NCBI GenBank assembly: GCA_930367215.1
Contig: OV884059.1
Coordinates: 12,796,945-12,860,944 of the forward strand
Length of the DNA: 64,000 nt
DNA from: Pollenia angustigena
Taxonomy: Eukaryota; Arthropoda; Insecta; Diptera; Polleniidae
Direction: 5' to 3'
A program made the position numbers and the translations under genes. Below the pieces are notes generated by a model. It was given only the letters and a program-made list of their open reading frames with translations, was not told the DNA's origin and searched no databases. Below are positions 1 to 11,498 of this stretch, piece after piece (position 1 is the first letter of the stretch; every line of letters starts with the position of its first letter).

Positions 1-1370
1 ATGGGAAGCAAATGAGACATTGAAAAAACCAAATTTCTTTAATGTGCAGTTTTTCGTTGGGGAAAAAGATAATCCTGAAAAAGACCATAATAATATTTAC
101 TACAACATTTTTCGACTTAATTTATATTTTTTATAGTTTTTTTTTTTAACAGATTTAAGGCTTATTTTTTTAATTTTCCTAAAAATTATTTTGTTTTAAT
201 ATTTTTTTTCTAAATTGTTTTTCTCAAACTTTTTCCTTCTGGTAATTTATTTGTTGTCTACACAAATTATTAATCGAGCTTGTAAAAACTTAAATTAAAT
301 TTTTAATTTATTTACTTAAACAAAACAACTTTTGGTAATTTTATCGCTTTAGAAAGTGCCGGAGAAACAGAGAAAAAACTAGACTTAAAAAAAAACCAAC
401 ATATTTACAAAAGTTTTCCAAACAATTAAGTTTAATCATAAAAACAGTTTGCAAAACTAATTTAAGCTGACAAAAAAAAAAAAATTATAGGTGGTAGTTG
501 GGTAATTAAAAAATATAGTAAAAACAAACTTTATATAATTAAAACACCACTACCAACCAACCAGTATCCTTTAGGAAGCTGGACAACAATAAAAAAAAAA
601 TTGTAAAAAGACTTACATTAAAATAGTTCTTTCAGAAGCTCAGCATTATAGTTTACTCGGAAACTTTTTTACGCCATATTTACAGTATTTTTTTATGGTC
701 TTTTCAACAACAACCAAACAATTTTGCTCAGTTTGTCACAACAAGAATTTTTAGGAAAAAAGGGACTCTAAAGAACGATAAAGGACATAACAAACAATGA
801 GAAATGTTGCAGAATGACTAGAGTTACTCATTAAAAAGTTGTTTTGTTTAAAATTTTATTATGTTGATGAGCAACAAACATAAAAGATAGTTAGTTGTGT
901 TTGAACATTATTAACCTTAAACTGGATAGAGGAATTTTTCAAATTCTTTATTCTTATAAATATTGTGAATTATAGTTATTAACAATATTTATAATATTGT
1001 GAATTATAGTTATTAACAATATTTATAAGAAGATCTTTTTTAAGAAAATTTACGTATTTTAATGTTTAAGGCATCATAACCCTTTTATCAACGAACGGAT
1101 ATTTATAAATTTTTCGGAAAATATTTTCTTCAAATTTCCGATTTTTGGATATAAAAATCGTATCCATTGGTCATACTGGAGCTCTTAATATTAAGCTATA
1201 CAAATATTGTAATGCCTTGTTGATAATTTTCGAAAAAATTCTTGCCAATATTTTCATTTCAGTTAAACCATTAATCAAAAATTAAATCAGTTTTAATTAA
1301 AAATTTAATCAAAATTGTAACCATTAGTTTTTTACTGGCGCAAATCTAATTAATTTTCAGTTGTTTAATA
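1..1370. other. AT-rich DNA, no gene recognised
   Basis: No ORF of note, no TIR or LTR and no RNA gene could be recognised. The only structure seen is a 34-bp tandem duplication near 959. Homology to the repeat array begins at about 1370-1400, so this is the left flank of the array. Confidence 0.6.
959..1026. repeat. Two tandem copies of a 34-bp AT-rich unit
   Basis: The 34-bp unit starting AATATTGTGAATTATAG is present twice head to tail (starts at 959 and 993) with no visible difference. Each unit begins with AATATTGT and ends near ACAATATT, so it can also fold on itself. Confidence 0.8.
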
Positions 1371-2272
1371 TCACAAATATTTTAATTGAAATAAATTTTC
1401 ATTATTTCCTGTGTATTTTTCGGTTTCTCTCACCGCTTCGGCAGATTAATACATCGACGTGTTTTGGAAGAAATTTACCATTGAACTCTGGTATAAAATT
1501 TGGACTCGAGAGGATTTCAGTTTCCCGAAAATAAATATTTTTCAAAACGAATTTAATGTCTTGGCCATATAACACCTCAATTTATGACAAACAAATTTTT
1601 TTACCTCTAAAAAAAAGGAAAATATTTCATCACATCCGATTTTTATAAAATATACACATACATTTCTATATTAAAAGTTGCTCGTTTAAGGGTTAAATAA
1701 TTTCATATTTTTATGTACAAATACAGTGTTTGTTAGTTAAACAAATAGTACGTAGAAAAACTTTTCTCATAATAAATAAATGAAAACGAAAAAGGATGCA
1801 CAGGGTCTGTTTAAGTGAATAAAAGACAATACAATTAAGGAATTTATTAGCATAGTACTGTTTTCGCTATGAATAATGGATGAATGGTTTATGTTTAAGC
1901 AATTAAAAATGTTAATAAATCTGTTAGAGATTTTAACGAAATGTTAGAAGAAATTTTACAAAAACCATATTAAATCAAAATTAACTTAAATAATTAGTAT
2001 TGTGGTTATTTTGTTGAACTATTTATGGTTTTTAATCAAACAAAAAAAAAATGTACTTGGACTTCAAGAAAAATTCTTGACGAAAGTACGAAAAAAAAAC
2101 AGAAGTAAAGGAAAAAACATGTAAAATCAATTAAAATAGATAATCATTCAGGAAAGCAAATTTCGATCTACCAAATATTGAAATACAGTTTGGTTTAAGG
2201 ATTGATGTTTGACTAGTGACGTCAGCAGTCGTCGATGGCTGCGAGTGTAAGACGGCAAACCCATCTGAGGAG

Positions 2273-2329
2273 ATCGAGTGGTTGCGATCGAAACATGTCA
2301 TGGTAACCTGCCGGCCAGGGTTCGAGCCC
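2273..2329 (+). promoter_or_regulatory. Pol III A/B-box pair of the first SINE-like copy
   Basis: An A-box-like ATCGAGTGGTT (2273-2283) is followed by a B-box GGTTCGAGCCC (2319-2329) with spacing like a tRNA gene. The surrounding ~75 bp resembles a degenerate tRNA head rather than a functional tRNA, because no clean cloverleaf can be drawn. Confidence 0.55.
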
Positions 2330-2845
2330 GAGCCACGTCAAGAATGAAAGATTATCAATAACAGTTTTAATTGATTTTCGTGTTGTGGAGTTCCTTTCTT
2401 CATAAAAATAATTTAATAAAAATTAAATTTCATGAACTTAAGCCTAATTAAAAAAAAATATTAAAAATTTGGATTAAAAACCATAAATAGTTCAACAAAA
2501 TAACCACAATACTAATTATTGTTAAAGCTAAGGCACGAGCTCTATGTGTACATTTGTCCTTCAAGTTGCGCTGAAAAAGGTCAACAGAAAAGAGAAAGAC
2601 AAAGTGAAAAAACAAAAAAAAATGTACTTGGACTTCAAGAAAAATTCTTGACGAAAGTACGAAAAAAAAAAACAGAAGTAAAGGAAAAAACATGTAAAAT
2701 CAATTAAAATAGATAATCATTCAGGAAAGCAAATTTCGATCTACCAAATGTTGAAATACAATTTGGTTTAAGGATTGATGTTTGACTAGTGACGTCAGCA
2801 GTCGTCGATGGCTGCGAGTGTAAGACGGCAAACCCATCTGAGGAA

Positions 2846-2902
2846 ATCGAGTGGTTGCGATCGAAACATGTCATGGTAACCTGCCGGCCAGGGTTCGAGC
2901 CC
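2846..2902 (+). promoter_or_regulatory. Pol III A/B-box pair of the second SINE-like copy
   Basis: The same pair as in the first copy: ATCGAGTGGTT at 2846-2856 and GGTTCGAGCCC at 2892-2902. The two heads differ by about one base (GAGGAGATC versus GAGGAAATC). Confidence 0.55.
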
Positions 2903-3639
2903 GAGCCACGTCAAGAATGAAAGATTATCAATAACAGTTTTAATTGATTTTCGTGTTGTGGAGTTCCTTTCTTCGTAAAAATAATTTAATAAAAATTAAA
3001 TTTCATGAACTTAAGCCTAATTAAAAAAAAAATATTAACTTAAATAGTTACGCGCAGAAGTAAAGATGTAGTGATAATTAAATTACACTTTTTTTTAATT
3101 TTACACAAGGTCAACAATGTAAAAATATGTAAAAAAAAAGTTTTTGGAAAACTTTCTTTTAATTTGACAATACAGTCAAACCGCGATAGTTTGTACCCCT
3201 TTTATTTAAAACCCATTTATTTCAAAAACAATTTGAAAAAATGGCTGGTTCCTGGAAAAAATTCTTTAATTCAGAAAAATCCCAAACATTTTGTTCCCCT
3301 CGTTAATTGGTATATTTTTATTTAATACAAAATCAAAAATTGTAATATACATAATAATAAAAAATACGCCTTTTTGCCGATACGATACCAATACTCAAGA
3401 AGAAATATCGCCGATACCAATACAAATATATAATATTAAAAATTTCAGGTAAAATTATCAAAACTCATGTAGAGTAATTTCTTTAAATATTTTACAACAT
3501 AAATTTAAGGAGTTTAAGGAAATTATAATTCATAGTAAAATTAATAAATGTTTAAACAAAAAAACTGTGTTAAAAGATTATTAATATTCAAAATAAATAT
3601 TAATAAGATTTCTGCTTAAAAATACAAAGTTTTCTCAAC

Positions 3640-3900
3640 TTTTTCGGACAGAATTTTTCAACCACGTTTAAAGCAGACCTGCAGTAGAAAATCGTCTCTC
3701 AGAAGTGACTCAACTCATTTGACAACTTAAGTATTTCTGCTCCATGTTCCTTAATTTTGGGTATATCATTAAACTGCGCCAGCAAACATGCGGATCTGCG
3801 TCTCTAAAAAAATTAGAAGTTCTGAGGTATATCAAGATTTCTTCTTTAGCTGAGCCACAGCGTGGGATCGACAGAGGATCATTCTTCTCCAATTTTTCTT
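3640..3900 (-). pseudogene. hAT transposase C-terminal dimerisation region, decayed
   Basis: Read on the minus strand, 3892-3710 gives a 60-codon stretch with the order seen in hAT C-termini: SAKEEILIYL, then FRDADPHVCW, then YPKLRNMEQKYLSC. This matches the family pattern E-I-x-x-Y-L, R-D-x-D-P-x-x-W-W, YP-x-L-x-x-(L/M)-x-x-KYL. After one TGA the same frame continues with VTSERRFSTAGLL, the classic SERxFS(T/A)AG motif, then further stops. In hAT transposases this region mediates dimerisation and completes the catalytic fold; here it cannot make a working protein. In R1-R5 and the inverted copies the same segment has at least one additional stop (AAATCTAG), so R0 is the best preserved. The upstream part is cut off by the hAT insertion at 3939. 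Confidence 0.75.
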
Positions 3901-3938
3901 TTAAGATTTTAACAAACGCTCCAAAGGTCAGTTCTTAT

Positions 3939-5335
3939 CAGTGTTGCCACTTTGTGGGTAATTACCCGAATTTGGTATAATTTTTACGGTCGTGGGTAGA
4001 GCGTGGGTAATTTCTCTTAGGTGTAATTCAGGTGTAATATGCAATTTTTACTTCAGATGCCCTAATAAAATCAAGATTCGATTTCAGTGATAACATTTAT
4101 TTCTTTTTAAATATTGTTGCTAAGAAATGAACAGCCTTTTGAATCAAAGTCTCGGTTTATTTTTAAGAAACGATTTCAATCATTAAACATACATATATTT
4201 TCAAATGGTTGGTAGTGAATGTCGCAAGATGGACCCTTAGATTTGGATAAAGATGCCTATCATAGTGATTTAGAACCTGAAGTTTATTGAAAAAAGTTAT
4301 TCAAACTAAAAACTTGCCTGGGGGAAGATATGTTTCCAATATTGCAACATATAATTAATTTTTATTCTATCTTCCTACTTAATAATGTTTTAGTAAAGAA
4401 TATTTAACGCCTTTTACAGTTTTAAAACTGAATTAAGAAAGGGACAGTTGTATAAAACTCTGCAGGCATTTTGTTTACTAAATAAGGTATAAAGGGTATT
4501 TTTTAACACCATGAAACTTAAAATGGAAGGCAACACAAAAATAAAATTAATTTTAATCGCAAATTGATACACGGCATTACCATTTGAAACTGATTTAAAA
4601 CAAATAGACACCGCGCCTGTCCTTGACGAAACGCATTGCAGACGTCCAATTTTGTTTCTCTTTTTCGAATAAAATGAACAATGTTGACCTCCAAGACACC
4701 GATTGTCACAGCCCTACGGAAAACAATCAATAAGTGTCACATCGCACGGCCTTGAAGTCTAATTGACAGTTTATTTTCTCTAAATCAACACATCGCCTAC
4801 ATTTGTGAAAAAAGTTGCGTTATTTCAATCATGAAGTCACCTTTAAGTTGCGAAAATCGATGGCTGATTTTCAAAGTATATTGGATAATTTGGTGGCGTT
4901 GTTCAAGCATGAATCTATTCATGATGATGCGCCTGATCAAAAAGTGAAAACAGTATGGCAGTTCGTTTGACAGCTAACCTTTCGTAAGCTCTATGGGGCT
5001 AAAAAGCATCCATTATAAAGCAATGACAAGGAACATTTTAAACCTTCCCAAGATATATCAACCAAATGTGGTAGTTAAACTCATTATTTTAACAGTTTTA
5101 TTTTATTTTTAATTAATTTTTTTTAAGTCTTTAATGTTATTTTTGTTAATTTAAATAAAATTAACAGCTTGACTAATATTGATCTTGTTTTAATGAGTTT
5201 GCTGTGTTTTTGCTTCTTTGTAAATGTCTTTTTATTTAATAAAACTTCAATTTTATATCAGGTGTAATTTCATTTAAATCGGGTAATTTTGCTTCATCTC
5301 AAGTGTAATTTTGAATTTTGCTGGTGGTAACACTG
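3939..5335 (+). mobile_element. 1397-bp hAT element with 8-bp target duplication
   Basis: The element begins CAGTGTTGCCAC and ends with the inverse of CAGTGTTACCAC. It is flanked by exact 8-bp duplications GTTCTTAT (3931-3938 and 5336-5343). R1-R5 have the uninterrupted site with one GTTCTTAT. GGTGTAATT/GGGTAATT motifs are repeated inside both ends, as expected of hAT subterminal transposase sites. No intact transposase is present. A short ATG frame at 4219-4290 (24 codons, MSQDGPLDLDKD...) and a broken frame around 4831-4970 may be relics of one. It sits inside the hAT element of unit R0, upstream of that element's transposase tail. Confidence 0.9.
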
Positions 5336-5599
5336 GTTCTTATAGACATATCAGAACTATTTCTAGGTGTAGGGTTGACCGTGTCTTTAACATCTTTAGA
5401 AGTCATGTTATGTTGCTCAATAAAACGTTTTTTTGAAATTTTCTAGCTTTTTATCGAAGGTACACAATTGTGATGAACAATAGATTTAATTTTTCTCTAA
5501 ACACTCAAATCTTTCATTCAGAGCAAATGCTACGTAAATCGCAAAATTTTTGGGACTCTGAACTATTCTAAATCGCTGTTTATTCATTAATTCTGTGAA

Positions 5600-5841
5600 A
5601 TTTTTACAAAACATCTTAAGTCAAGATAAGAAAGCAATAAAATTTAAAAAAAAAAGCTCGGTGAAAAAAATCATTTTGATCAAATACATAATAAAATAAA
5701 CCAAAATTAAAGAAAATTTAGTTTATAATACAAAATTTTAAAAACGAAAATAAAAATCTTTTTTAAATGAAAATTCGTCTTATTAACAACATTTTTTTTT
5801 TTTTAACTTCTTAAATTTGAATTAAGAGGTTTTGTCAAAAT
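5600..5841. mobile_element. Inverted-repeat MITE, first family member in the unit
   Basis: Imperfect terminal inverted repeats of about 25 bp read ATTTTKACAAAACATCTTAA at the left and their inverse at the right (ending CAAAAT at 5841). The interior shares the stretch around AAATTAAAGAAAATTT and TGAAAATTCGT with the MITE at 8822-9006, so both belong to one family. In R1-R5 the left half of this copy is deleted. Confidence 0.6.
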
Positions 5842-7566
5842 GCCACAGAATTGTTTTTCTAATAATGTTCGAAGACTGTTAACTAGCGAAATAGCGTCAG
5901 AAAATGTGTCTCTTCAACCCAAAGGTGGAAGCGAAGTGATTTTCATTTTCACAAAAATCATTAACAATAAGCAGAAAATTCTGCCGCAGATCGACATTAA
6001 GCGTTCAATGCGTTTATGCATCAGTCCAAAAAGTCTAAAATGCATAAAAGTTTATAAAGCATGAAGTAGGATTACATTCTACTTAAGCATGCGTCTCGAA
6101 AAAATGTCAAAAAAGAAACATGCGCATAAAACGCGTGATGTGGAACGACCTAGAGACCTAAAGGTAGAAGTACATTACACGCGTTAGTGCGCGCGCTCTG
6201 TAGACTTCTGCCAAAAAATTTAAAATAGTGTATTTTCATAGAACAAGCTACATGCAAAATATTTTGACGTGTTTCCTCCAGAAAGTTTGTTAACTTTGAA
6301 CTTTTTAACGCGTTGGGTATTTTTGACAAGTAATCAGCTGACAAAAAACAGAATATTTGTGAATCATGAAAGAAAAACTTATTGAAGTGCTTAAAAAACG
6401 TACAATATTTATATAAAAAGAATAAATTCAATAAAATAATAAAATCTTGATATACCTTCGAATCTATTCTCAATGCACAAATAAGTAAACAAATAAAAAA
6501 CAGCTGATAGGAATGGCTTTTGTAACGCGCGTATTTTTCATGCGCTTGTTATGTACTTCTACCTTAACAATTTATTATTCTGTTTGATTTTTTGCTTTTA
6601 GTTGTTATGCAAAAAATAAGCATTGCAATTAAACTTTGTGTCAAAAAAAAAACTTTAAAAAAGTATTGGAGTATCGACAGTAAAATATCGCCGATACCGA
6701 TATATTGGCAAACGTTAAGTACCGCCGATATATCCGTATTCGTGACATCCCTATAAAAAATCAAATTTAGTATTTTACAAATTAAACATTTTAAATTTAT
6801 TTCGCAATACCTTAAATATTATTTGCAAAATGCTGAGTTTAATGGTAAAGGCAAAATTGGGGCCCTGGACCGAGGCCCCTTGTGCCCTGCACCATGTTAC
6901 ATTTATCAGGTAACGGTACATTTGTGATTTTAGCTGTATACTTCTCTTTCTGCCGTCATCCAGACTCAAAGGCTGATTTAATTAAAATGAGTTTTGTATC
7001 TTTTTTGAATAAATTAAGCTTTGAATAGCGGCTTGATCGGATAAAAATCCCTGAATTTTAACGTTTTTCACCAATTATTGTCATTTCGAAAGAGGTTTTG
7101 TACCACAGTTAATAACAAAATCCATGGTTTTACAAAATTAAAAAAATGTTAAGTTATCATGCACCAAAATCGGGTAAAAACTTAAAATCCTTTAACGAAA
7201 ATATCACTCTCTCAAATTCTTGTTTAAGGCTTTAACAGTTGTTTGAATAAAGTTTTTGCTAAAAAAAATAACAAAAACAATTTTATTCGAAATTTTTCGA
7301 GGTTGGCAAGTTTACAAAAAAAAATAACCATTTTGAAAACTTGTAAAACATTGTTAAGTCATCTTTCAAAGTTTGGAGGGTCTAATTGACGATTTTATTC
7401 AACAACTGCAAAATAAAGATACATTTTCGCATAGGCCAAAAAGTCGTAGAACAACTAATATTATTTTAGAGGCCTTCAGGATCCATTTTCCCCAATAAAA
7501 ATGTTATTTTTCGCGAAAAGTCGATTTTATTATATTGTTATATTTAAGTTATATTTGATAACTTAC

Positions 7567-8163
7567 CTTTCAAACTAAAATTTCTTAATTGTGTCCTACA
7601 CAATTTAAATATAACTTTTAAGCCTTTACACGCTTTAACATTTTACTTTTCTCTCATTTGCACATTTTTTTAAACAGGCCATATTTTGTGGCGAATTGCC
7701 ATCTTTACAAATATTTATTTTATATGTATTTTACTACCAAATAAAAACGCATCTTTTTTAAATTATAAAATTAGTATTTAAAAAAAAAAACATGATTTTC
7801 ACTAAAGCAAAACACAATTTCACTTTATTTGCACACACACACACTCTGTTTAGCACAAAAAACATTTTTAATTCTATGCTTTAGCCCTCTGCTCACAACA
7901 TTAACGGCGCGACTCTCTTTACAAACAAAAGAAGCAGCGAACCAACAGAGACTGCGCTGCTTAGTTATTCTGCCTTGATATGAACAAATTTTCCAACACA
8001 CTTTTCGTCAATAAGAAAATAAATTTTTACTTAAATTTTTTCATTTACTGGTAAAAATCCAATTTATTTACATTTATTTAAAAAAATAATTTATTTTTAA
8101 GCACTTTTTCCCATAAATAAATTTAATTTCTTAGAGAGCATCTACTAAAACGTTCACGCACTA
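7567..8163 (-). other. Exon-like segment with splice donor, unit R0
   Basis: Read on the minus strand, a conserved block GTGCGTGAACG (near 8163) opens a non-coding stretch of about 600 bp that ends GAAAG|GTAAGT (donor at 7567/7566), a near-perfect 5' splice site. The same layout recurs in every unit and, diverged, at 60864-61538 on the plus strand. Upstream (about 8225-8245) lies a TATAAATAC-like element. No long ORF is present, so a 5' UTR exon is the best reading; a transposon promoter region is the alternative. Confidence 0.35.
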
Positions 8164-8821
8164 CAAAACTTTCTAGAAACTAAAAAGAAGTTGAAAATAA
8201 AAAGGGTGTGAAATAAATACTGAGTTTTGTATTTATATCAAAGGTGAAGTGGGGAGATGAAAGAAATACGTCATCAAAATAAAACACAATTTTATTTGCT
8301 TGTTGTTATTGTATGTAACAATAATGAAGTGGTTAGCGCATCACGAATATTTTACGAAGCATCAAAAAAGAAGATGATATAGAATTAATGCAAGAAGTTG
8401 GGGAAGGGAAATTAAATCATTTTGCAATAACAACGCCAATAACAACATCAGTAAGTGATGAATGGGAATACCTGTGTAGTGTTTTGTTGCTGAAGGTCAA
8501 GTGGTTTTTTAATGGTAAAGTAGATTTAAACGAAATTGGCTTTGTTTTTAACAGAGATGGGTAATATTAATCTATATACCTAGATGCAATAAGAGTAGAA
8601 TTATTTAAATATGAACCTAATTGAAATTGTTTAAGGAGTTAAATTCAAAAAGATTGAACATTGAATTTAATTGTGTTTATTAGTAACAGACATAGAAGAT
8701 AATAAATTTTGTTATTACAATAAAAAAGAGAATGTTCAATAAAAATCGTCACAAATTCATACCAATTTTGAAAAAAAACAAAATAGGTATTTTGAAAAAA
8801 AAAATTATTTATTTCTGTGGC

Positions 8822-9006
8822 ATTTTGACAAAACATCTTAAGTCGAGATAGGTAATAAAAAATGAAATAAACCAAAATTAAAGAAAAATTTCGTTTTTAA
8901 TAAAAAAATTTTAAAACGTAAACAAAAATGTTTTTTGAATGAAAATTCGTATAATTAATAACATTTTTTCAACTTTTAAATTTGACTTAAGATGTTTTAT
9001 CAAAAT
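8822..9006. mobile_element. Inverted-repeat MITE, second family member, unit R0
   Basis: Terminal inverted repeats of 23 bp: ATTTTGACAAAACATCTTAA at the left and its inverse, with one or two mismatches, at the right. The copy is about 185 bp long. The same family occurs at 5600-5841 and once in each later unit. Confidence 0.65.
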
Positions 9007-9664
9007 TCCTGTTTAAAGTAAATGTAACTCTACTTCACTACATAAAACACGCAAAATTCTTTCCCACTTCCTCGTGAGAATAAAGTTAATAATTTCAATA
9101 TTTTAAGAAAATTGTGTTATCCGCGTTCTACTGTACGTTCGAGTACATTTGTCTGCATATTCTTGTACAATGCGAATTAATGCAGGAGGTCCACACCACG
9201 CGTTTTATATATGTATACGGTGACAGCAATACTACAACTATACAACAACAGTGCTTTTATGCTTTGCATTGTTAGTGCTTACGGCTTGAAATGTCAACCA
9301 TTTCTAAAAAATAAAACTCAGGATGAAATAAACAGGTGACATTTTTACTACCCATGACAATTTTTTTTTTTTTTTACTGTAGTATTGTTTGTCTAGTCTT
9401 CTGTCAAAGTTTTCTTAATGCTAACAAAAAATCCGCGTCTAATGTAAAAATATGTCAAATATGTAAAAATATGTCAAAAAAATGTGTCAAACCGCTATAG
9501 TTTCCTACCCCTTTTATTCAGAAACCACTTATGTCAATAACAATTTGAAAAAATAGCTGTAAAAAATTCTTTAATTCAGAAAAATCCCAAACATTTTGTT
9601 CTTCTCGTTAATTGGTATATTTTTATTTAATAAAAAATCAAAAATTGAAATATAATAAAAAAAT

Positions 9665-11498
9665 AAGGGAAGTAACGATACGCCTTTTTGCCGATATGAT
9701 ACCGATACTCAAGAAGAAATATCGCCGATAACAATACAAATATATAAAATTAAAAATTGCAGGTAAAATTAACAAAACTCATGTAGAGTAATTTCTTTAA
9801 TTATTTTACAATATAACAGTGTAAAATGTGGCCCTACGCTCCACCCGGAGTTAAAGGAAATTTAAATTCATGGTAAAATTAATAAATGTTTAAACAAAAA
9901 AAAACAGTGTTTAAAGATTATTTATATTCAAAATAAATATTTATAAGATTTTTGCTTAAAAAAACAAAGTTTTCTCAACTTTTTCGGCGAGAATTTTTCA
10001 ACTACGTTTAAAGCAGACCTGCAGTAGAAAATCGTCTCTCAGATGTGACTCAACTCATTTGACAACTTAAGCATTTCTGCTCCATGTTCCTTAATTTTGG
10101 GTATATTATTAAACTGCACCAGCAAACATTCGGATCTGCGTCTCTAAAAAAAATTAGAATTCTGAGGAATATCTAGATTTCTTCTTTAGCTGAGCCACAG
10201 CGTAGGATCGACAGAGGATCATCCTTCTCCAGATTTTCTTTTAAGATTTTCACAAACACTCCAAAGGTCAGTTCTTATAGACATAGCAAAACTATTTCTA
10301 GGTGTAGGGTTGACCGTGTCTTTAACACCTTTTGAAGTCATGTTATGTTGCTCAATAAAACTTTTTTTTGAAATTTTCTAGCTTTTTATCGAAGGTAAAC
10401 AATTGTGATGAACAATAGATTTCTTTTTTCTCTAAACACTGAAATCTTTCATTCAGAGCAAATGCTACGTAAATCGCAAATTTTTGAGACTCTGAACTAT
10501 TCTGTTAAAAACGAAAATAAAACATTTTTTTTTTTAACTTCTTAAATTTGAGTTAAGAGGTTTTGTCAAAATGCCACAGAACTGTTTTTCTAATAATGTT
10601 CGAAGACTGTTAAATAGCGAAATAGCGTCAGAAAATGTGTCTCTTCGAAGTAACCCAAAGGTGGAAGCGAAGTGATTTTTATTTTCACAAAAATCATTTA
10701 CAATAAGCAGAAAATTCTGCCGCAGATCGACACCAAGCGTTCAATGCGTTTACGCATCAGTCCAAAAAGTCTAAAATGCATAAAAGTTTCGAAAGCATGA
10801 AGTAGGATTACATTCTACTTAAGCATGCGTCTCGAAAAAATGTCAAAAAAGAAACATGCGCATAAAACGCGTGATGTGGAACGACCTAGAGACCTAAAGG
10901 TACATTACACGCGTTAGTGCGCGCGCTCTGTAGACTTCTGCCAAAAAATTTAAAATACTGTATTTTCATAGAACAAGCTACATGCAAAATATTTTGACGT
11001 GTTTGCGCCAGAAAGTTTGTTAACTTTGAACTTTTCAACGCGTTGGGTATTTTTGACAAGTAATCAGCTGACAAAAAACAGAATATTTGTGAATCATGAA
11101 AAAAAAACTTATTGAAGTGCTTAAAAAACGTACAATATTTATATAAAAAGAATAAATTCAATAAAATAATAAAATCTTGATATACCTTCGAATCTATTCT
11201 CAATGCACAAATAAGTAAACAAATAAAAAACAGCTGACAGGAATGGCTTTTGTAACGCGCGTATTTTTCATGCGCTTGTTATATGTACTTCTACCTTAAC
11301 AATTAAAAGAAACAATTTATTATTCTGTTTGATTTTTTGCTTTTAGTTGTTATGCAAAAAATAAGCATTGCAATTAAACTTTGTGTCAAAAAAATAACTT
11401 TAAAAAAGTATTGGAGTATCGACAGTAAAATATCGCCGATACCGATATATTGGCAAACGTTAAGTACCGCCGATATATCGGTATTCGTGACATCCCTA
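9665..11498 (-). mobile_element. hAT-type element, unit copy R1
   Basis: The left end AAGGGAAGTAACGATACG and the right end, inverse of TAGGGATGTCACGAATAC, are imperfect inverted repeats. Both are followed by CGCCGATA-type motifs. The flanking 8 bp are A/T-rich and nearly equal (AAAAAAAT, TAAAAAAT). The decayed minus-strand transposase tail lies at about 9990-10260, and a minus-strand ATGGATTCGAAG|GTATAT near 11200 could be the old start with a donor site. Non-autonomous. Confidence 0.6.

Larger units (their letters stand above)
1993..3034 (+). mobile_element. Dimeric tRNA-derived SINE-like insertion
   Basis: A 1.04-kb insertion is flanked by the direct repeat TTAACTTAAATA (1981-1992 and 3035-3046), which occurs once in the uninterrupted units. 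It ends in an A-rich tail. Both the long target duplication and the tail are typical of LINE-mobilised elements. Inside are two nearly identical copies of a segment of about 415 bp (about 2046-2462 and 2614-3033), each with a tRNA-like internal promoter. The leftmost ~46 bp (1993-2039) is the reverse complement of 2470-2517, so a piece of the 5' region is also present inverted. No coding capacity was seen. I assign it to SINEs from structure, not from a named family. Confidence 0.6.
1371..3118 (+). repeat. Orphan end segment of the array unit, interrupted by a SINE-like insertion
   Basis: From about 1385 the sequence follows the end of the array unit as seen at 24365-24931. Shared landmarks are the CACCGCTTCGGCAGATT block, the ATGTCTTGG..ATATAACACCTC block and the TTACGCGCAG block. 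The homology is broken by the insertion at 1993-3034. It has more substitutions against R2-R4 than those units have among themselves, so it is an older copy. Confidence 0.75.
3361..6753 (-). mobile_element. hAT-type element, unit copy R0, interrupted by another hAT
   Basis: The right end reads TAGGGATGTCACGAATAC on the minus strand (ending at 6753). The left end is eroded (CGCCTTTTTGCCGATACG from about 3368). Subterminal CGCCGATA/TATCGGCG motifs recur at both ends, as in hAT elements. The remnant transposase reads on the minus strand. The element is interrupted at 3939-5335. Confidence 0.65.
3119..9442 (+). repeat. Array unit R0 (diverged first copy)
   Basis: The first unit of the array, with the same order of segments as R1-R5: hAT-type element, intron-like stretch, exon-like segment, inverted-repeat MITE. 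It lacks the 2.4-kb terminal segment seen in R2-R4: at about 9440 the CTAACAAAAAATCC block joins directly to the next unit's GTAAAAATATGTC. It carries an extra 1.4-kb hAT insertion and keeps a fuller first MITE (5600-5841). It also has a less decayed transposase tail than the other units, so it is closer to the ancestral form. Confidence 0.8.

Noticed and set aside
2273..2329. Functional tRNA gene
   Set aside because: The A and B boxes are present, but arms do not pair into a cloverleaf and the sequence lies in a duplicated retroposon.
6150..6473. A 107-codon minus-strand frame that recurs in most units (also 26352-26675, 33541-33864, 40731-41054)
   Set aside because: It recurs because the units are recent copies. 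Composition is that of AT-rich DNA, it is broken in R2 (19167-19385) and in the inverted copies, and it resembles no protein. Only its start (MDSK then GTATAT) may be a relic of the hAT gene.
6775..6969. A 64-codon minus-strand frame present in all units
   Set aside because: It is kept only through duplication, and its equivalent in I1 (43022-43348) has shifted and extended. No recognisable domain.
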